A stretch of 44,531 bases of DNA from Candidatus Brocadia sp. GTDB lineage: Bacteria > Planctomycetota > Brocadiia > Brocadiales > Brocadiaceae. Below, piece by piece: positions 25,083-34,902 of the stretch. The notes beneath the pieces are model-generated. The model was not told the DNA's origin, searched no databases, and saw nothing but the letters and a program-made list of their open reading frames with translations. Location: assembly GCA_011525665.1 (NCBI GenBank), contig WYAU01000025.1, positions 1 through 44,531 of the forward strand. The letters are read 5' to 3'. A program made the position numbers and the translations under genes. Numbering within the stretch: the stretch's first letter is position 1; every line of letters begins with the position of its first letter.

Positions 25083-25372
25083 CTCACCCCCCCTGCTGTT
25101 TCTGTGAAATGAAAATGTACGGGCGCAGACGAATCTCTTCCCTTTCCTGTCTTAATTCGTCAACATGCGGCGGAAGTATAGCATAATCAATTACCTTTGG
25201 CAAGAATCGTTTAAATGGCTTAATCTCGTTTTCCCGGTATGCTATAATAATACCATCCCTTCGGGGTTACATAATCGATATTGTGTTCACGCGTAGTGAT
25301 TGTGAGCGAAAGTACGCTGAAAAGTTACGCTAGGGATGCAAAATATCATCGTATCCGCGAACCATAGCGCCT

Positions 25373-25428
25373 GTCAAATTGACACACAATTCGCAGGTGT
25401 TTCACCACAGCCTCTGTCATAATGACAT
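25373..25428. promoter_or_regulatory. Paired 13-bp palindromes, operator candidates
   Basis: TGTCAA-A-TTGACA (25373-25385) and TGTCAT-A-ATGACA (25416-25428) are both perfect and follow one pattern, TGTCAW-A-WTGACA. Their centres are 43 bp apart, close to four helical turns. This looks like a dimeric repressor or activator bound twice. The regulated gene could be groEL or the ABC exporter. Confidence 0.55.
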
Positions 25429-25560
25429 ATCCGCGGGGAAAAGGGTTTTCCTGTTTTGTATTTTCCATACATGTGTATTCCCTCGAATTGATACACAAGA
25501 AGTTAGGATTGGATGAATTAATGTATGCGGGGGTGAGAGGGTCCCGGCATATCGGCATCT

Positions 25561-25584
25561 GTTTTGCTTATGGTTTAGCAAAAC
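25561..25584. promoter_or_regulatory. Inverted repeat in the groEL leader
   Basis: GTTTTGCT-TATGGTTT-AGCAAAAC has a perfect 8-bp stem with an 8-nt loop, 57 nt before the groEL start. It may be a repressor site replacing CIRCE, or an mRNA hairpin. Confidence 0.45.
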
Positions 25585-25640
25585 GTAACGTACAACAGTC
25601 TTTAATTAACGGGCAGGAAAATTTGGAGGATTACGGAGAT

Positions 25641-27278
25641 ATGGCGGCAAAAAAAATTATATTTGATCATGAGGCATTGGAAACCGTAAAGCTTGGCGTG
25701 AAACAGCTGGCGGATGCAGTAAAGATTACCCTGGGGCCGAGGGGACGCAATGTTGTTATCCAAAAAAGCTTTGGTTCGCCAACCATTACAAAGGACGGCG
25801 TGACTGTGGCGAAGGAAATAGAGCTTTCAGACCATATGCAGAATATCGGCGCACAAATGGTAAAATCCGTTGCGTCGAAGACCAGCGACGTTGCAGGTGA
25901 CGGCACAACCACCGCCACCGTGCTTGCGGAGGCTATATTTGTCGAAGGACTGAAGAACGTAACGGCCGGCGCGAATGCAATGGCGCTCAAACGCGGCGTC
26001 GATAAGGCCGTCGAAGCGGTCGTAAAAAAATTAAAGGAAATGAGCATTCCAACAAAAGGGCGAACGGAGATTGAGCAGGTCGCCACGGTTGCCTCGAATT
26101 ACGATTCGGAAATCGGGAAAATTATTGCCGATGCCATGGAAAAGGTTGGAAAGGATGGGGTTATTACGGTAGAAGAAGGCAAGAGCCTGCAAACCGATGC
26201 GAAATGGATCGAGGGTCTGCAGTTTGATAAGGGCTATTTATCGCCGTATTTTGTCACGAATCCGAACACGATGCAATGTGTTCTGGAAGATCCGTATATT
26301 TTAATTCATGAGAAAAAAATCACCACGGCCAAAGCGTTGGTGCCTGTACTGGAAAAGGTTTCTCAAACGGGAAAACCGCTTTTGATCATCGCAGAAGAGA
26401 TAGAAGGAGAGGCGCTGACGCTCCTGGTTGTAAATAAACTGCGCGGGGCGCTGAAATGCTCAGCCGTAAAGGCGCCGGGGTTCGGAGATAAACGAAAGGC
26501 CATGCTGGAAGACATTGCCATCCTCACCGGCGGCCAGGCGGTCTTCGAAGACCTTGGCATCAATATGGAGTCAATCCAGCTCAAGGATCTCGGCCGGGCG
26601 AAAAAGATCGAGATAGACAAGGAAAATACGATCATCATTGAAGGGGCAGGGGACAGCAAAAAAATAAAGTCCCGTATAGAGCAGATCAAAAAGGAGATTT
26701 CCCTTACCACGTCGGATTATGACCGTGAAAAACTCCAGGAAAGGCTGGCAAAGATGGCCGGCGGTGTCGTGCAAATTAACGTGGGCGCTGCAACCGAAAG
26801 CGAGATGAAGGAAAAGAAGGCGCGTGTGGAAGACGCCCTCCATGCAACCCGTGCGGCCGTTGAAGAGGGCATCCTTCCGGGGGGCGGTGTGTCGCTTTTG
26901 CGGTGTCTCCCCTCTCTGGATGCGCTTAAGCTTGCCGGGGATGAAGCCGTCGGCGTTGATATCGTTCGCAGGGCACTGCGGGCGCCCTTAAGGCAAATTG
27001 CCACAAATGCCGGTGTAAACGCCGCCATCGTTGTGCAAAAGGTGGAAACCGCAAAGGGAAATGAAGGTTATGATGCCGGCGCAGACCGCTATTGCGATAT
27101 GGTCGCCGAAGGTATCATCGATCCAACAAAAGTCGTCCGGACTGCGCTGCAAAATGCCGCCAGCATATCCACGTTGCTTCTGACGACCGATGCCATAGTG
27201 GGCAAAATACCGGAAAAGAAAAAGATGCCCCCCATGCCGCCGGGCGGCGGGTATGGTGGATACGGAGACATGTATTAA
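25641..27278 (+). CDS. groEL: Chaperonin GroEL (Hsp60)
   Basis: A 545-aa GroEL starting [17 protein letters not shown], with GGA-rich ribosome-binding sequence upstream. Hallmarks include [36 protein letters not shown] for ATP binding, and [17 protein letters not shown] near the C-terminus. The tail is a Gly/Pro/Tyr-rich [17 protein letters not shown] in place of GGM repeats. It folds proteins in a double-ring with GroES. No groES is found beside it, so the co-chaperonin must be encoded elsewhere. hsp20 and lon follow on the same strand after a terminator. Confidence 0.98.
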   Translation: MAAKKIIFDHEALETVKLGVKQLADAVKITLGPRGRNVVIQKSFGSPTITKDGVTVAKEIELSDHMQNIGAQMVKSVASKTSDVAGDGTTTATVLAEAIFVEGLKNVTAGANAMALKRGVDKAVEAVVKKLKEMSIPTKGRTEIEQVATVASNYDSEIGKIIADAMEKVGKDGVITVEEGKSLQTDAKWIEGLQFDKGYLSPYFVTNPNTMQCVLEDPYILIHEKKITTAKALVPVLEKVSQTGKPLLIIAEEIEGEALTLLVVNKLRGALKCSAVKAPGFGDKRKAMLEDIAILTGGQAVFEDLGINMESIQLKDLGRAKKIEIDKENTIIIEGAGDSKKIKSRIEQIKKEISLTTSDYDREKLQERLAKMAGGVVQINVGAATESEMKEKKARVEDALHATRAAVEEGILPGGGVSLLRCLPSLDALKLAGDEAVGVDIVRRALRAPLRQIATNAGVNAAIVVQKVETAKGNEGYDAGADRYCDMVAEGIIDPTKVVRTALQNAASISTLLLTTDAIVGKIPEKKKMPPMPPGGGYGGYGDMY

Positions 27279-27383
27279 ACGATGAATCACGAAAATTTCC
27301 GGGCTTTTCAGGCGCATCGCGGCAATTTCCTGCCGTGATTCCCCTGACCGAACGGGAATGTGAAGCGGATGTTCCGTTTTTTT

Positions 27384-27414
27384 GAAAAACCCCGCCCCCT
27401 GTGCGGGGTTTTTT
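27384..27414 (+). terminator. Intrinsic terminator after groEL
   Basis: AAAACCCCGC-CCCTGT-type loop-GCGGGGTTTT forms a 10-bp stem followed by T residues (27409-27414). It ends groEL transcription, so hsp20 needs its own promoter. Confidence 0.85.
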
Positions 27415-27547
27415 CATTGACTGCCCTGAAGCACGCCTCTTGCGCGGCAGTAAAAGCCTCATACTTTTAAACCTCTTGCGCCCGGAAACAAAAATTGTTA
27501 TAGTGATTTTGCTTTTGTACAGAAATAAGGAGGTGAACACCTTTACG

Positions 27548-28003
27548 ATGACGGCACATTATAACGATATTCATTACAAGGTCAACGCGAAAGAAAACAA
27601 ATGGGAAAAACTGTTTGCAGAATCTTTTGCCCTGAACAAAAACATTCCTGCCAATTCGTCGACACCATGGCAGCCCCCTACGGACGTCTATGAAACCCCG
27701 GATGAAATAGTGGTAAAAATGTCATTGCCTGGCGCAAAATCCGAGGAAATCCGCGTCTCTTTTTTTGAGGAAGTGCTTACTATCAGAGGATTTGCAACGG
27801 ACGCATCGGCGCACGAAAAGATCTGTTTTTACCAGGTAGAAATTCGTTATGGATATTTTGAACGGAGTATATTCATTCCCAAACCCGTTGATATGGACCA
27901 TATACAAGCCACGTATAAGGATGGCTTTCTCCAGGTCGTTTTACCTAAGGCAAAGCAGCATCCGGCGAAGAAGTTTTCAGTAAAAATTAACCTTCACCCT
28001 TAA
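27548..28003 (+). CDS. Hsp20/alpha-crystallin small heat-shock protein
   Basis: A 151-aa protein from MTAHYNDIHY at 27548, downstream of AAGGAGGTG. The frame is open further upstream, but that DNA is terminator and leader. The alpha-crystallin domain spans about residues 45-145: DVYETPDEIVVKMSLPGAK, VLTIRGFA, FERSIFIPKPVD and the GFLQVVLPKA strand. It is an ATP-independent holdase. It lies 17 nt before lon and is probably co-transcribed with it. Confidence 0.93.
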   Translation: MTAHYNDIHYKVNAKENKWEKLFAESFALNKNIPANSSTPWQPPTDVYETPDEIVVKMSLPGAKSEEIRVSFFEEVLTIRGFATDASAHEKICFYQVEIRYGYFERSIFIPKPVDMDHIQATYKDGFLQVVLPKAKQHPAKKFSVKINLHP

Positions 28004-28019
28004 AATGACGTGAGAAATT

Positions 28020-30461
28020 ATGACGGACAACAAGGATAAAGAACCACCTGAAGATAAAGATGTGGCGCATCGGGAGATACTTCCGGAGATTGAAAGCAGA
28101 GAAAACAAACTGCAGGTACCAGTGGAAATGCCTGTCCTGCCGGTCAGGGATACGGTGGTTTTCCCCGGCATGGTGGCTGCCTTAAGTGTCGTTACCGAAA
28201 GAGATATTAAACTTTTGAACCATGTTTTGGCTGCAAACCGTTTTCTGGCGCTTGTGGCGCAAAAGGATAAAGACCTCAGGGTCGTAAAACCTTCGGATTT
28301 ATATAGTCATGCCACGGCTGCCGTTGTGCTCCAGATGCTCCGCATGCCCGATAACTCGGCAAAGATGCTTGTGCAGGGCGTTAGCAGGATCAGGATCGAT
28401 GAATACATCCAGACGGAACCGTATTATAAGGCAAAGGTTGCTGCTGTCGAAGATATCGTTGAGAATGACAGGGAAACCGAGGCCCTGGCGAGAAACGCGG
28501 CGGACCAGTTTGTCCGCATGATATCCCTGGCTCCGTCCCTTCCGGAAGAGTTAAAAATAGCGATTGTCAACATTGATAGTCCAAGCCGTTTGGCGGATAT
28601 GATCGCATCCCACCTGAACATCGGCGTGGCGGAGAAGCAACAGGTGCTCGAGGCGGTTAATGTAAAGGCGCGATTACAAAAGGTAACCGCATTTATCACC
28701 AGCGAAATGGAAGTGCTGGAGATGGCCACAAAGATACAGTCGCAGGTAAAAAGTGAGATGGAGAAGGGACAAAAGGAATATTACCTGAGACAGCAGTTGA
28801 AGGCGATTCAGGAGGAACTGGGTGAGGGCGACGAACGGGCACTGGAAGTAAAAGAACTGACCAAAAAGATCGACGAGGCGAAAATGCCCCCCGAGGCAAA
28901 GAAAGAGGCCGAGCGGGAGTTGAGCCGGCTTGCGAAAATGCCCTCCGCCTCAGCGGAATACACCGTTTCCCGGACGTATCTCGACCTGCTGGTGACTCTT
29001 CCCTGGTCGGTTACCACAACGGATAACCTGGACATTCGGGTGGCGCGCAATGTACTGGATGAAGACCACTACGACCTGGAAAAGGTCAAAGAGAGGATTC
29101 TGGAATACCTGGCGGTTCGAAAATTAAAGCAGGACATGAAGGGCCCCATTTTATGTTTTGTCGGGCCACCCGGCACCGGAAAGACTTCGGTGGGGATGTC
29201 GATTGCCCGCGCCATTGGCCGGAAATTCGTGCGCATGTCGCTTGGCGGTGTGCGGGACGAGGCCGAAATCAGAGGGCATCGGCGCACATACATCGGCGCC
29301 TTGCCCGGTCGCATCATCCAGGGCTTACGAAAGGCCGGTTCCAATAACCCGGTATTCATGCTTGACGAGATTGATAAACTGGGCGCCGATTTTCGGGGAG
29401 ACCCTTCAGCGGCATTGCTGGAGGTGCTGGATCCGGAACAAAACTATGCATTTGCAGACCATTATCTGGACGTGCCGTTCGACCTTTCCAGGGTCATGTT
29501 CATCACCACCGCGAATCTCCTCGATCCCATTCCACCGGCGCTTAAGGACCGCATGGAGGTGCTGGAGCTTCCCGGATACACGGCCGATGAAAAGGTATTC
29601 ATTGCAAAACAGTTTACGATACCCAAGCAACTAAAGGAACACGGACTCACAAAAGAACAAATCACCCTGGAGGATGATGCTGTCAGGGCAATCATCAGCG
29701 ACTACACGCGTGAGGCCGGCATACGCAATCTCGAGCGGGAAATTGCCCATATTTGCCGGAAGGTGGCAAAAGAAATTGCATCCGGCGAAAAAAAATCTGT
29801 GACCGTAACGGCAGATCAGCTGCATAATTTGTTAGGCCCTATCAAATTTTTCTCCGAAGCCGCGGAACGCACCTCCGAAGCCGGAGTGGCGACGGGTCTT
29901 GCCTGGACACAGGCCGGCGGAGATATCCTTTTTATAGAGGCCACCTCCATGCCGGGCACGGGAAAACTCTTGTTGACAGGACAATTGGGTGAGGTCATGA
30001 AGGAATCTGCCCAGGCGGCCATGAGCTATATTCGTGCCAAACTGACGAAACTGGGAATTACCTTCAAGGATTTTCATAAATACGATTTTCACATCCACAT
30101 CCCCGCAGGCGCCATTCCCAAGGACGGCCCCTCTGCCGGCGTAACAATGGCTATGGCGCTGATCTCGCTCCTGAAAGAGACGCCAATTCTTTCCAACGTG
30201 GCCATGACGGGAGAGATCACCCTGCGCGGACGCGTTTTGCCCGTTGGCGGTATAAAAGAGAAAGTGCTTGCGGCCAAACGGGCAGGGATCACCACCGTTA
30301 TCTTGCCGAAACGCAATGAAAAAGACCTGGTCGACGTGCCTGAAAATGCCAAGAAAGAAATGAACTTCGTATTTGTAGAAAAGGTAGACGAAATGCTGCC
30401 CATTGTCTTTGGAACAAAAGAGCCAGCAGTGAAAAAGAAAAGGATTTTTAGCAAGGTTTAG
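28020..30461 (+). CDS. lon: ATP-dependent protease Lon
   Basis: An 813-aa LonA. The N-terminal substrate domain begins at PVLPVRDTVVFPGMV (38-52). Walker A GPPGTGKT is at 382-389 and Walker B FMLDEID near 446-452. The protease domain has the dyad Ser705 (PKDGPSAG) and Lys748 (GGIKEK). Lon degrades misfolded and regulatory proteins, including antitoxins, which is relevant given the toxin-antitoxin load of this window. It follows hsp20 by 17 nt. Confidence 0.98.
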   Translation: MTDNKDKEPPEDKDVAHREILPEIESRENKLQVPVEMPVLPVRDTVVFPGMVAALSVVTERDIKLLNHVLAANRFLALVAQKDKDLRVVKPSDLYSHATAAVVLQMLRMPDNSAKMLVQGVSRIRIDEYIQTEPYYKAKVAAVEDIVENDRETEALARNAADQFVRMISLAPSLPEELKIAIVNIDSPSRLADMIASHLNIGVAEKQQVLEAVNVKARLQKVTAFITSEMEVLEMATKIQSQVKSEMEKGQKEYYLRQQLKAIQEELGEGDERALEVKELTKKIDEAKMPPEAKKEAERELSRLAKMPSASAEYTVSRTYLDLLVTLPWSVTTTDNLDIRVARNVLDEDHYDLEKVKERILEYLAVRKLKQDMKGPILCFVGPPGTGKTSVGMSIARAIGRKFVRMSLGGVRDEAEIRGHRRTYIGALPGRIIQGLRKAGSNNPVFMLDEIDKLGADFRGDPSAALLEVLDPEQNYAFADHYLDVPFDLSRVMFITTANLLDPIPPALKDRMEVLELPGYTADEKVFIAKQFTIPKQLKEHGLTKEQITLEDDAVRAIISDYTREAGIRNLEREIAHICRKVAKEIASGEKKSVTVTADQLHNLLGPIKFFSEAAERTSEAGVATGLAWTQAGGDILFIEATSMPGTGKLLLTGQLGEVMKESAQAAMSYIRAKLTKLGITFKDFHKYDFHIHIPAGAIPKDGPSAGVTMAMALISLLKETPILSNVAMTGEITLRGRVLPVGGIKEKVLAAKRAGITTVILPKRNEKDLVDVPENAKKEMNFVFVEKVDEMLPIVFGTKEPAVKKKRIFSKV

Positions 30462-30519
30462 CGTAATAGTTCAAACCACCAAGACGCCAAAGTAAATATG
30501 CAATTAAGGTAGTTCATAT

Positions 30520-30642
30520 ATGGATAGAGCAATTAAAAAACAGGCAAAGAAATATTGCCGTTCTGCAGATGAAAAGACTGTGAGAATTCTCAACGGATGC
30601 CTTGAAATTATCGCTAAAGAACCTTTTATCATACAAACATGA
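30520..30642 (+). other. 40-codon ORF of uncertain status
   Basis: ATG at 30520 to TGA at 30640-30642 encodes a basic peptide beginning MDRAIKKQAKKYCRSADEKT. AAGG lies about 10 nt upstream. I do not recognise it; it could be a gene remnant in the lon-argC gap. Confidence 0.25.
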
Positions 30643-30711
30643 CGAAATAAATGACGACTTCAAAACAACTTGAGTTTTTAATCTTTTGGATTCGGATTGG
30701 GAGACACAACG

Positions 30712-31758
30712 GTGTTAAAAGTAGGAATCATTGGCGCAACGGCCTATACCAGCCTTGAGCTCATAAAAATCCTCCTGCGCCATCCGGAGGTAAAGATCGC
30801 CTATCTCGGTGTACGTCGTACTGACCGGCCAAAGATTTCAGACATATTTCCCGCATTAAAGAATCTGCTCGATTTGCGAGGTGAAACTATCGAACAGAAA
30901 GAAGTCCCTGAAAATATCGACCTCGCCTTTATTACGCTACCGCCAACCATCTCCATGCAATATGTCCCCCTCTTTATCCAAAAGGGCATTCGGGTTATCG
31001 ATTTCAGCGCCGATTACCGTTTCCGTGACAAATCACTGTACGAAAGATGGTATAAGACACAGCATACCGACAGTAAGGGAATAGAAACAGCGGTGTATGG
31101 CCTTCCCGAACTTTTCAGGGAGGAAATCAAAAAGACCAATCTGGTAGGCAACCCGGGTTGTTATACCACGGCTACGATATTGGCCCTGGCCCCGTTACTT
31201 CTGAAAGGGCATGCCTTCCCGGACGATATTATCGTGGATGCCAAGTCGGGCGTATCCGGACGCGGGCGCGAACCCAAAGAGGATACCCACTATTGTGAAT
31301 GCAATGAAAACATAGAGGCCTACAGTGTCGGGGGGCATCGCCACAGCCCGGAGATCGAACATATCCTGTCCATCAGGACGAACCAGAAGGTCTCTATCCA
31401 ATTTGTCCCTCACCTCGTTCCCATGAATCGTGGTATCCTCTGTACCATCTATGCCAAGCCAAAACAGGGAAAGACTGCAGGGGAGAATAGCAATCCTCCC
31501 CTCAGTGACAATGAGGTACAAAAACTCTACAAAGAATTTTACGGCACAGAACCCTTTATTCGCCTGAAAGAAGGCCATGAAACGCCCAGGACAAAGGACG
31601 TAATCTACACCAACTTTTGCGATATTGCCACAAAGGTCACCGAAAACCGCATCGTTGTCCTCTCCGCCATCGACAACCTCATCAAAGGCGCCTCCGGCCA
31701 GGCAGTTCAGAATATGAACGTCATGTACGGATTTGATGAGAAGATGGGGTTGTTATAA
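30712..31758 (+). CDS. argC: N-acetyl-gamma-glutamyl-phosphate reductase
   Basis: A 348-aa protein from GTG 30712 (VLKVGIIGATAYTSLEL), with GGGAGA about 10 nt upstream; a TTG 5 codons earlier is less likely. The Rossmann motif is GIIGATAYTSLE. The catalytic Cys is in VGNPGCYTTA, and the conserved GGHRHSPEI carries the His. It makes the third step of arginine synthesis. No other arg genes are adjacent. Confidence 0.95.
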   Translation: MLKVGIIGATAYTSLELIKILLRHPEVKIAYLGVRRTDRPKISDIFPALKNLLDLRGETIEQKEVPENIDLAFITLPPTISMQYVPLFIQKGIRVIDFSADYRFRDKSLYERWYKTQHTDSKGIETAVYGLPELFREEIKKTNLVGNPGCYTTATILALAPLLLKGHAFPDDIIVDAKSGVSGRGREPKEDTHYCECNENIEAYSVGGHRHSPEIEHILSIRTNQKVSIQFVPHLVPMNRGILCTIYAKPKQGKTAGENSNPPLSDNEVQKLYKEFYGTEPFIRLKEGHETPRTKDVIYTNFCDIATKVTENRIVVLSAIDNLIKGASGQAVQNMNVMYGFDEKMGLL

Positions 31759-31828
31759 TCTAATCATCTTTATTTTACCTTCTTAATTTAGTGAGTAACT
31801 CTTTCAGATACACCCAACGAAAAAGGGA

Positions 31829-32348
31829 TTGAAAGTAGACGCCACACTTGATGAGAGTGAATATGAAATAGGAAAGAAAGTTACAGAAAAACACAGAATT
31901 TCCCGAACACACACAGCTCCATCGCAAGAGATACAACGATTAAAGATTTTATTGTCATATTATGAGAATCCAACTATATCAGAAGTAGCTCGGAAAGTCG
32001 TAGCTGTTCGTGACACCGTATACAAGTGCATTGACTAGGCACTGGAAATGGGAGTTGAAAGCGCCTTGAAGGATTTATACCACAGACCCAAAGAGCCAAC
32101 ACTGGAAGCAAAGGCATTGTTTGTGAACATAGCATGTAGCAAACCAAAAGACTTTGGAATGGCTGCAGAGCTACGGACTCAAGAAGCGCTTGCAGGCTAT
32201 GCTCGCCAACATGCTGCGAAAGCTGGATATCTTTCACTAAATCTGGCAGGAAAAGCCATGATAAATCGAATACTGAAAAATCAGATATTGCATCTCCACA
32301 AGGTTAAGTACTCTTGAGAAGCGTGACCAGGCGGTTGAATCAAATTGA
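31829..32348 (+). pseudogene. Degraded IS630-family transposase
   Basis: The frame beginning near 31829 shows a helix-turn-helix (ISEVARKVVAVRDTVYKCID), an in-frame TAG at 32036-32038, then ALEMGVESALKDLYHRPKEP and KPKDFGMAAELRTQEALAG. After HKVKY a 1-nt shift is needed to continue LEKRDQAVESN. The DDE catalytic half is lost. It marks the left border of the glycan island. Confidence 0.8.
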
Positions 32349-32421
32349 TGCTTTCAAAATTGGATATTCAAGAGAAAAGTGGAAGATGAGAACATTTTAT
32401 GCTGGGTGGAGGTCCAATCAT

Positions 32422-33165
32422 ATGGCAGACCGAATGGATAACGAATTTGTTGTTTTAAGTGCAGCGCGAAGCGGGTCAACCTGGTTAATTGATACCCTCA
32501 ACAACTTAGATGACGCAACAGCATATGGAGAACTGTTTGTTTCTAAAGAGAGAGAGTTTATAGGGGGGGCGAAAGACTACCCAGAGTTTATTAAAGTGGA
32601 AGCGAAAAGAAACTCAATACGACCATTTTCGGTCTTTTCATATTTGAACGATTTGTATCGTAAAACTGGTGTTGTTGGCTTCAAATTACTTTATGGTGAT
32701 TTGCGAACTTATCCTGAGATATTGGCTTATTTACTTTGGCATCGTATCAAAGTAATCCATCTTGTGCGACACAATTACGTTGATGTAGTTATCTCATTGA
32801 AAATTGCTGAAGCGCGAGGCTTCTGGCATGCGTCCGATCAGCAGAAGCTGAAAGCAGTTAAGGTACACATTGATCCATATGAACTTTTACAAAGAGCAAG
32901 AAAGCTTCGAAAAAATATAAAGATGATAAGATACCTTCTGCATTGGTGCCAGCTGCCTTGTATCGAGATTATCTACGAAGATTTGCTAATTAATCCAGCA
33001 AGTTTTGAATTAATTTGGGACTTCCTGTCTATAAATCCTAAGCGGGCAGTCCCCCACTCACGCATAGTTAAAACCGGGAAATCTGAGCATCGTGATATGC
33101 TTAAAAACTATGATGAGGTAAAGAAAGTATTGGCGAACTCAGAGTTTTCTGACTTGTTTAAATAG
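32422..33165 (+). CDS. Sulfotransferase family protein
   Basis: A 247-aa protein from ATG 32422, with GGAGG 9 nt upstream. The frame is open 36 codons further, but that part overlaps IS debris. Residues 13-22, SAARSGSTWL, form the 5'-phosphosulfate-binding loop for PAPS. A second motif, KVIHLVRHNYVDVVISL, gives the 3'-phosphate-binding Arg/Ser region. CIEIIYEDLLINP is typical of Stf0-like enzymes. It probably sulfates a surface glycan or lipid. The neighbouring epimerase and SGNH hydrolase suggest a polysaccharide context. Confidence 0.85.
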   Translation: MADRMDNEFVVLSAARSGSTWLIDTLNNLDDATAYGELFVSKEREFIGGAKDYPEFIKVEAKRNSIRPFSVFSYLNDLYRKTGVVGFKLLYGDLRTYPEILAYLLWHRIKVIHLVRHNYVDVVISLKIAEARGFWHASDQQKLKAVKVHIDPYELLQRARKLRKNIKMIRYLLHWCQLPCIEIIYEDLLINPASFELIWDFLSINPKRAVPHSRIVKTGKSEHRDMLKNYDEVKKVLANSEFSDLFK

Positions 33166-33234
33166 CACAAGTCAATACTACTTTCGTTTTTTCGTAGACA
33201 GATTCATTTTATTTTATCCGGTATCAGAGGATTT

Positions 33235-34293
33235 TCAATATTGGCGGAAGTTCTCAAAGTGGTTGCATAGTATATCGACGATCCGTTCTCCAACGCCATA
33301 TGATCCATAGATTGGTGGAAACACCTTTCCTTTTTGGGCCAACTGCATTTCCACCGCCTGAAGAATGTCGTTTCTCGCAAAGCCTGAGACTACATTTGCA
33401 TTGTTGAGAATCGTTTCATGTCGCTCGGTGTTCTCACGCAGCGTTACGCAGGGTACATTGAATAAATACGCCTCCTCCTGCACACAACCGCTATCCGTCA
33501 AAATAATCTCGGCATGTTTCTCGTATGAAAGTGATTTTAGCGGTGGTACGGGTTTGATAACTTGTACCAGATCGAGAAGTGTGGAAGAAATATTAAATCG
33601 CTTCATTGCATCATATGTACGAGGGTGCATCGGAAAAATAATGTGGCTAAACTTTGTTTCAAGCAGGTTAAGCGTTTCAAACACAGAGATCATCAAAGCT
33701 TTGCTATCGGTGAATTCCTTGCGATGTAAAGTTACATATGCGTAATTGTTTATGTTTGGTTTGAACAGTTGCTTATCAAAATCGACGAGCAAGTCTACGG
33801 TAGTGTTCCCAACAAGGAAAACCCTACCTCGTAGATCGGGAATACCATCAAGGTATGCCGCTTGGTAATCAGTATAGGCAAACAAGTAGTGTGCAGCAGC
33901 GTCCACCATGATGCGGTTGCGCTCTTCGTACATTGCTTTGTCGAACGAGCGCAGGCCAGCCTCAATATGGGCAAGACCCACGTCAGAATAGACGGCGGCA
34001 ATTGCGGCAACGAGAGCGGCTGCCGTATCACCATTAGCTAAGAGGAGATCAATATTCTGGGTTCGCACGAGTTCGCGCACCCAATCAATTGCCTTGCCAA
34101 TGTCATACTTTCCTTCGAGTACCCGGTCTGGGTAGTATCCCATCTGCTCGAAGATTGCGCCTTGCATTGCATAATCGTGATGTTGATTCGTGTGAATAAC
34201 CTCAAACTCAACGTTACGCTTTCTAAGCGCTTTGACCACCGCGTAATTTTTGATAATCTCTGGCCTTGTTCCTAAGACAATTGCTACTTTCAT
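33235..34293 (-). CDS. wecB: UDP-N-acetylglucosamine 2-epimerase
   Basis: A 352-aa enzyme with the family motifs GTRPEIIKNYAVVKAL, HIEAGLRSFDKAMYEERNR, YVTLHRKEFTD, PMHPRTYD, LTDSGCVQEEA and CVTLRENTERHETI. It makes UDP-ManNAc for surface polysaccharide. Its start overlaps the upstream SGNH gene by 4 nt, so the two form an operon. The enzyme is not flanked by a full polysaccharide locus, only by the sulfotransferase and SGNH genes. Confidence 0.92.
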   Translation of the reverse strand: MKVAIVLGTRPEIIKNYAVVKALRKRNVEFEVIHTNQHHDYAMQGAIFEQMGYYPDRVLEGKYDIGKAIDWVRELVRTQNIDLLLANGDTAAALVAAIAAVYSDVGLAHIEAGLRSFDKAMYEERNRIMVDAAAHYLFAYTDYQAAYLDGIPDLRGRVFLVGNTTVDLLVDFDKQLFKPNINNYAYVTLHRKEFTDSKALMISVFETLNLLETKFSHIIFPMHPRTYDAMKRFNISSTLLDLVQVIKPVPPLKSLSYEKHAEIILTDSGCVQEEAYLFNVPCVTLRENTERHETILNNANVVSGFARNDILQAVEMQLAQKGKVFPPIYGSYGVGERIVDILCNHFENFRQY

Positions 34294-34853
34294 AGCTTCT
34301 GAATAGCTGTGCTGAACGCCTCAGCTACAAGTAAATTGCCTTTTTCGTTAAAATGAACAGGATCCTCGTAGCAATCTCGACTTAATCCCTCCATTTTGAC
34401 TAGATATGCCTGCGGAAACTCGGAGACTACTTTCTCAATCACATGATTTAATCTTTCGCGTCTTTCGATCGTGGCTTTATTGAAGAAGATGTGTCCGTCA
34501 GGGTAAATGGGAGGAATTTCACCGCAAAAAACAGCGCGGTAATGTTTTACAGAGAACATTCGTAGAATCTGTCTGTAATATTCTTCGAACAGGTCACAGT
34601 CCTTGTTTTCACCACAATCGTTAGTTCCGATAAGTAGACAAGCCTGAAACGTATCGTAGATAGTATCTATTTCCCGGTTAAGCATGAACCACAGATCGCG
34701 GGCAGTATAACCGTTCGTGCTTCGATTGATTGTTCGCCACTTGTAAGGCGTTTTCGTGCTTAGTATTTGTGCGAGGTAGAGTGGATAACAACCGTACGTC
34801 CTTGCACCGAAGGTCTGGCTATCCCCAACACAAAGAATGTTTTGGTAATTCAT
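34290..34853 (-). CDS. SGNH/GDSL-family hydrolase
   Basis: A 187-aa protein from ATG 34853 (MNYQNILCVGDSQTFG), 6 nt after AGAGGA. The open frame extends to 34970, but those codons lie over an IS4 remnant on the other strand. Block I is GDSQTFG (Ser12), block III LIGTNDCGENKD, and block V DPVHFNEKG with Asp and His. Such enzymes remove acetyl or acyl groups from glycans. It has a 4-nt overlap with the epimerase. A c-di-GMP riboswitch lies upstream on the same strand. Confidence 0.85.
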   Translation of the reverse strand: MNYQNILCVGDSQTFGARTYGCYPLYLAQILSTKTPYKWRTINRSTNGYTARDLWFMLNREIDTIYDTFQACLLIGTNDCGENKDCDLFEEYYRQILRMFSVKHYRAVFCGEIPPIYPDGHIFFNKATIERRERLNHVIEKVVSEFPQAYLVKMEGLSRDCYEDPVHFNEKGNLLVAEAFSTAIQKL

Positions 34854-34902
34854 TGCCATTCCTCTGTTAAAAAACTTTTGTAAAAATATTTTCTGGTTAC
34901 CC

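Larger units (their letters stand above)
25083..25640. other. Divergent control region of the ABC exporter and groEL
   Basis: No gene. The frame upstream of groEL is open from 25422, but GroEL proteins begin at MAAKKIIF, so it is untranslated leader. The region holds two related palindromes (25373-25428) and a hairpin (25561-25584). The CIRCE element (TTAGCACTC-N9-GAGTGCTAA) is absent. Confidence 0.7.

Noticed and set aside
25422-25640. N-terminal extension of GroEL by 73 codons
   Set aside because: GroEL proteins begin at MAAKKI; the extension has no family match and covers palindromes of the leader.
27401-27547. N-terminal extension of Hsp20 by 49 codons
   Set aside because: It begins inside the groEL terminator stem; the ATG at 27548 follows a strong Shine-Dalgarno.
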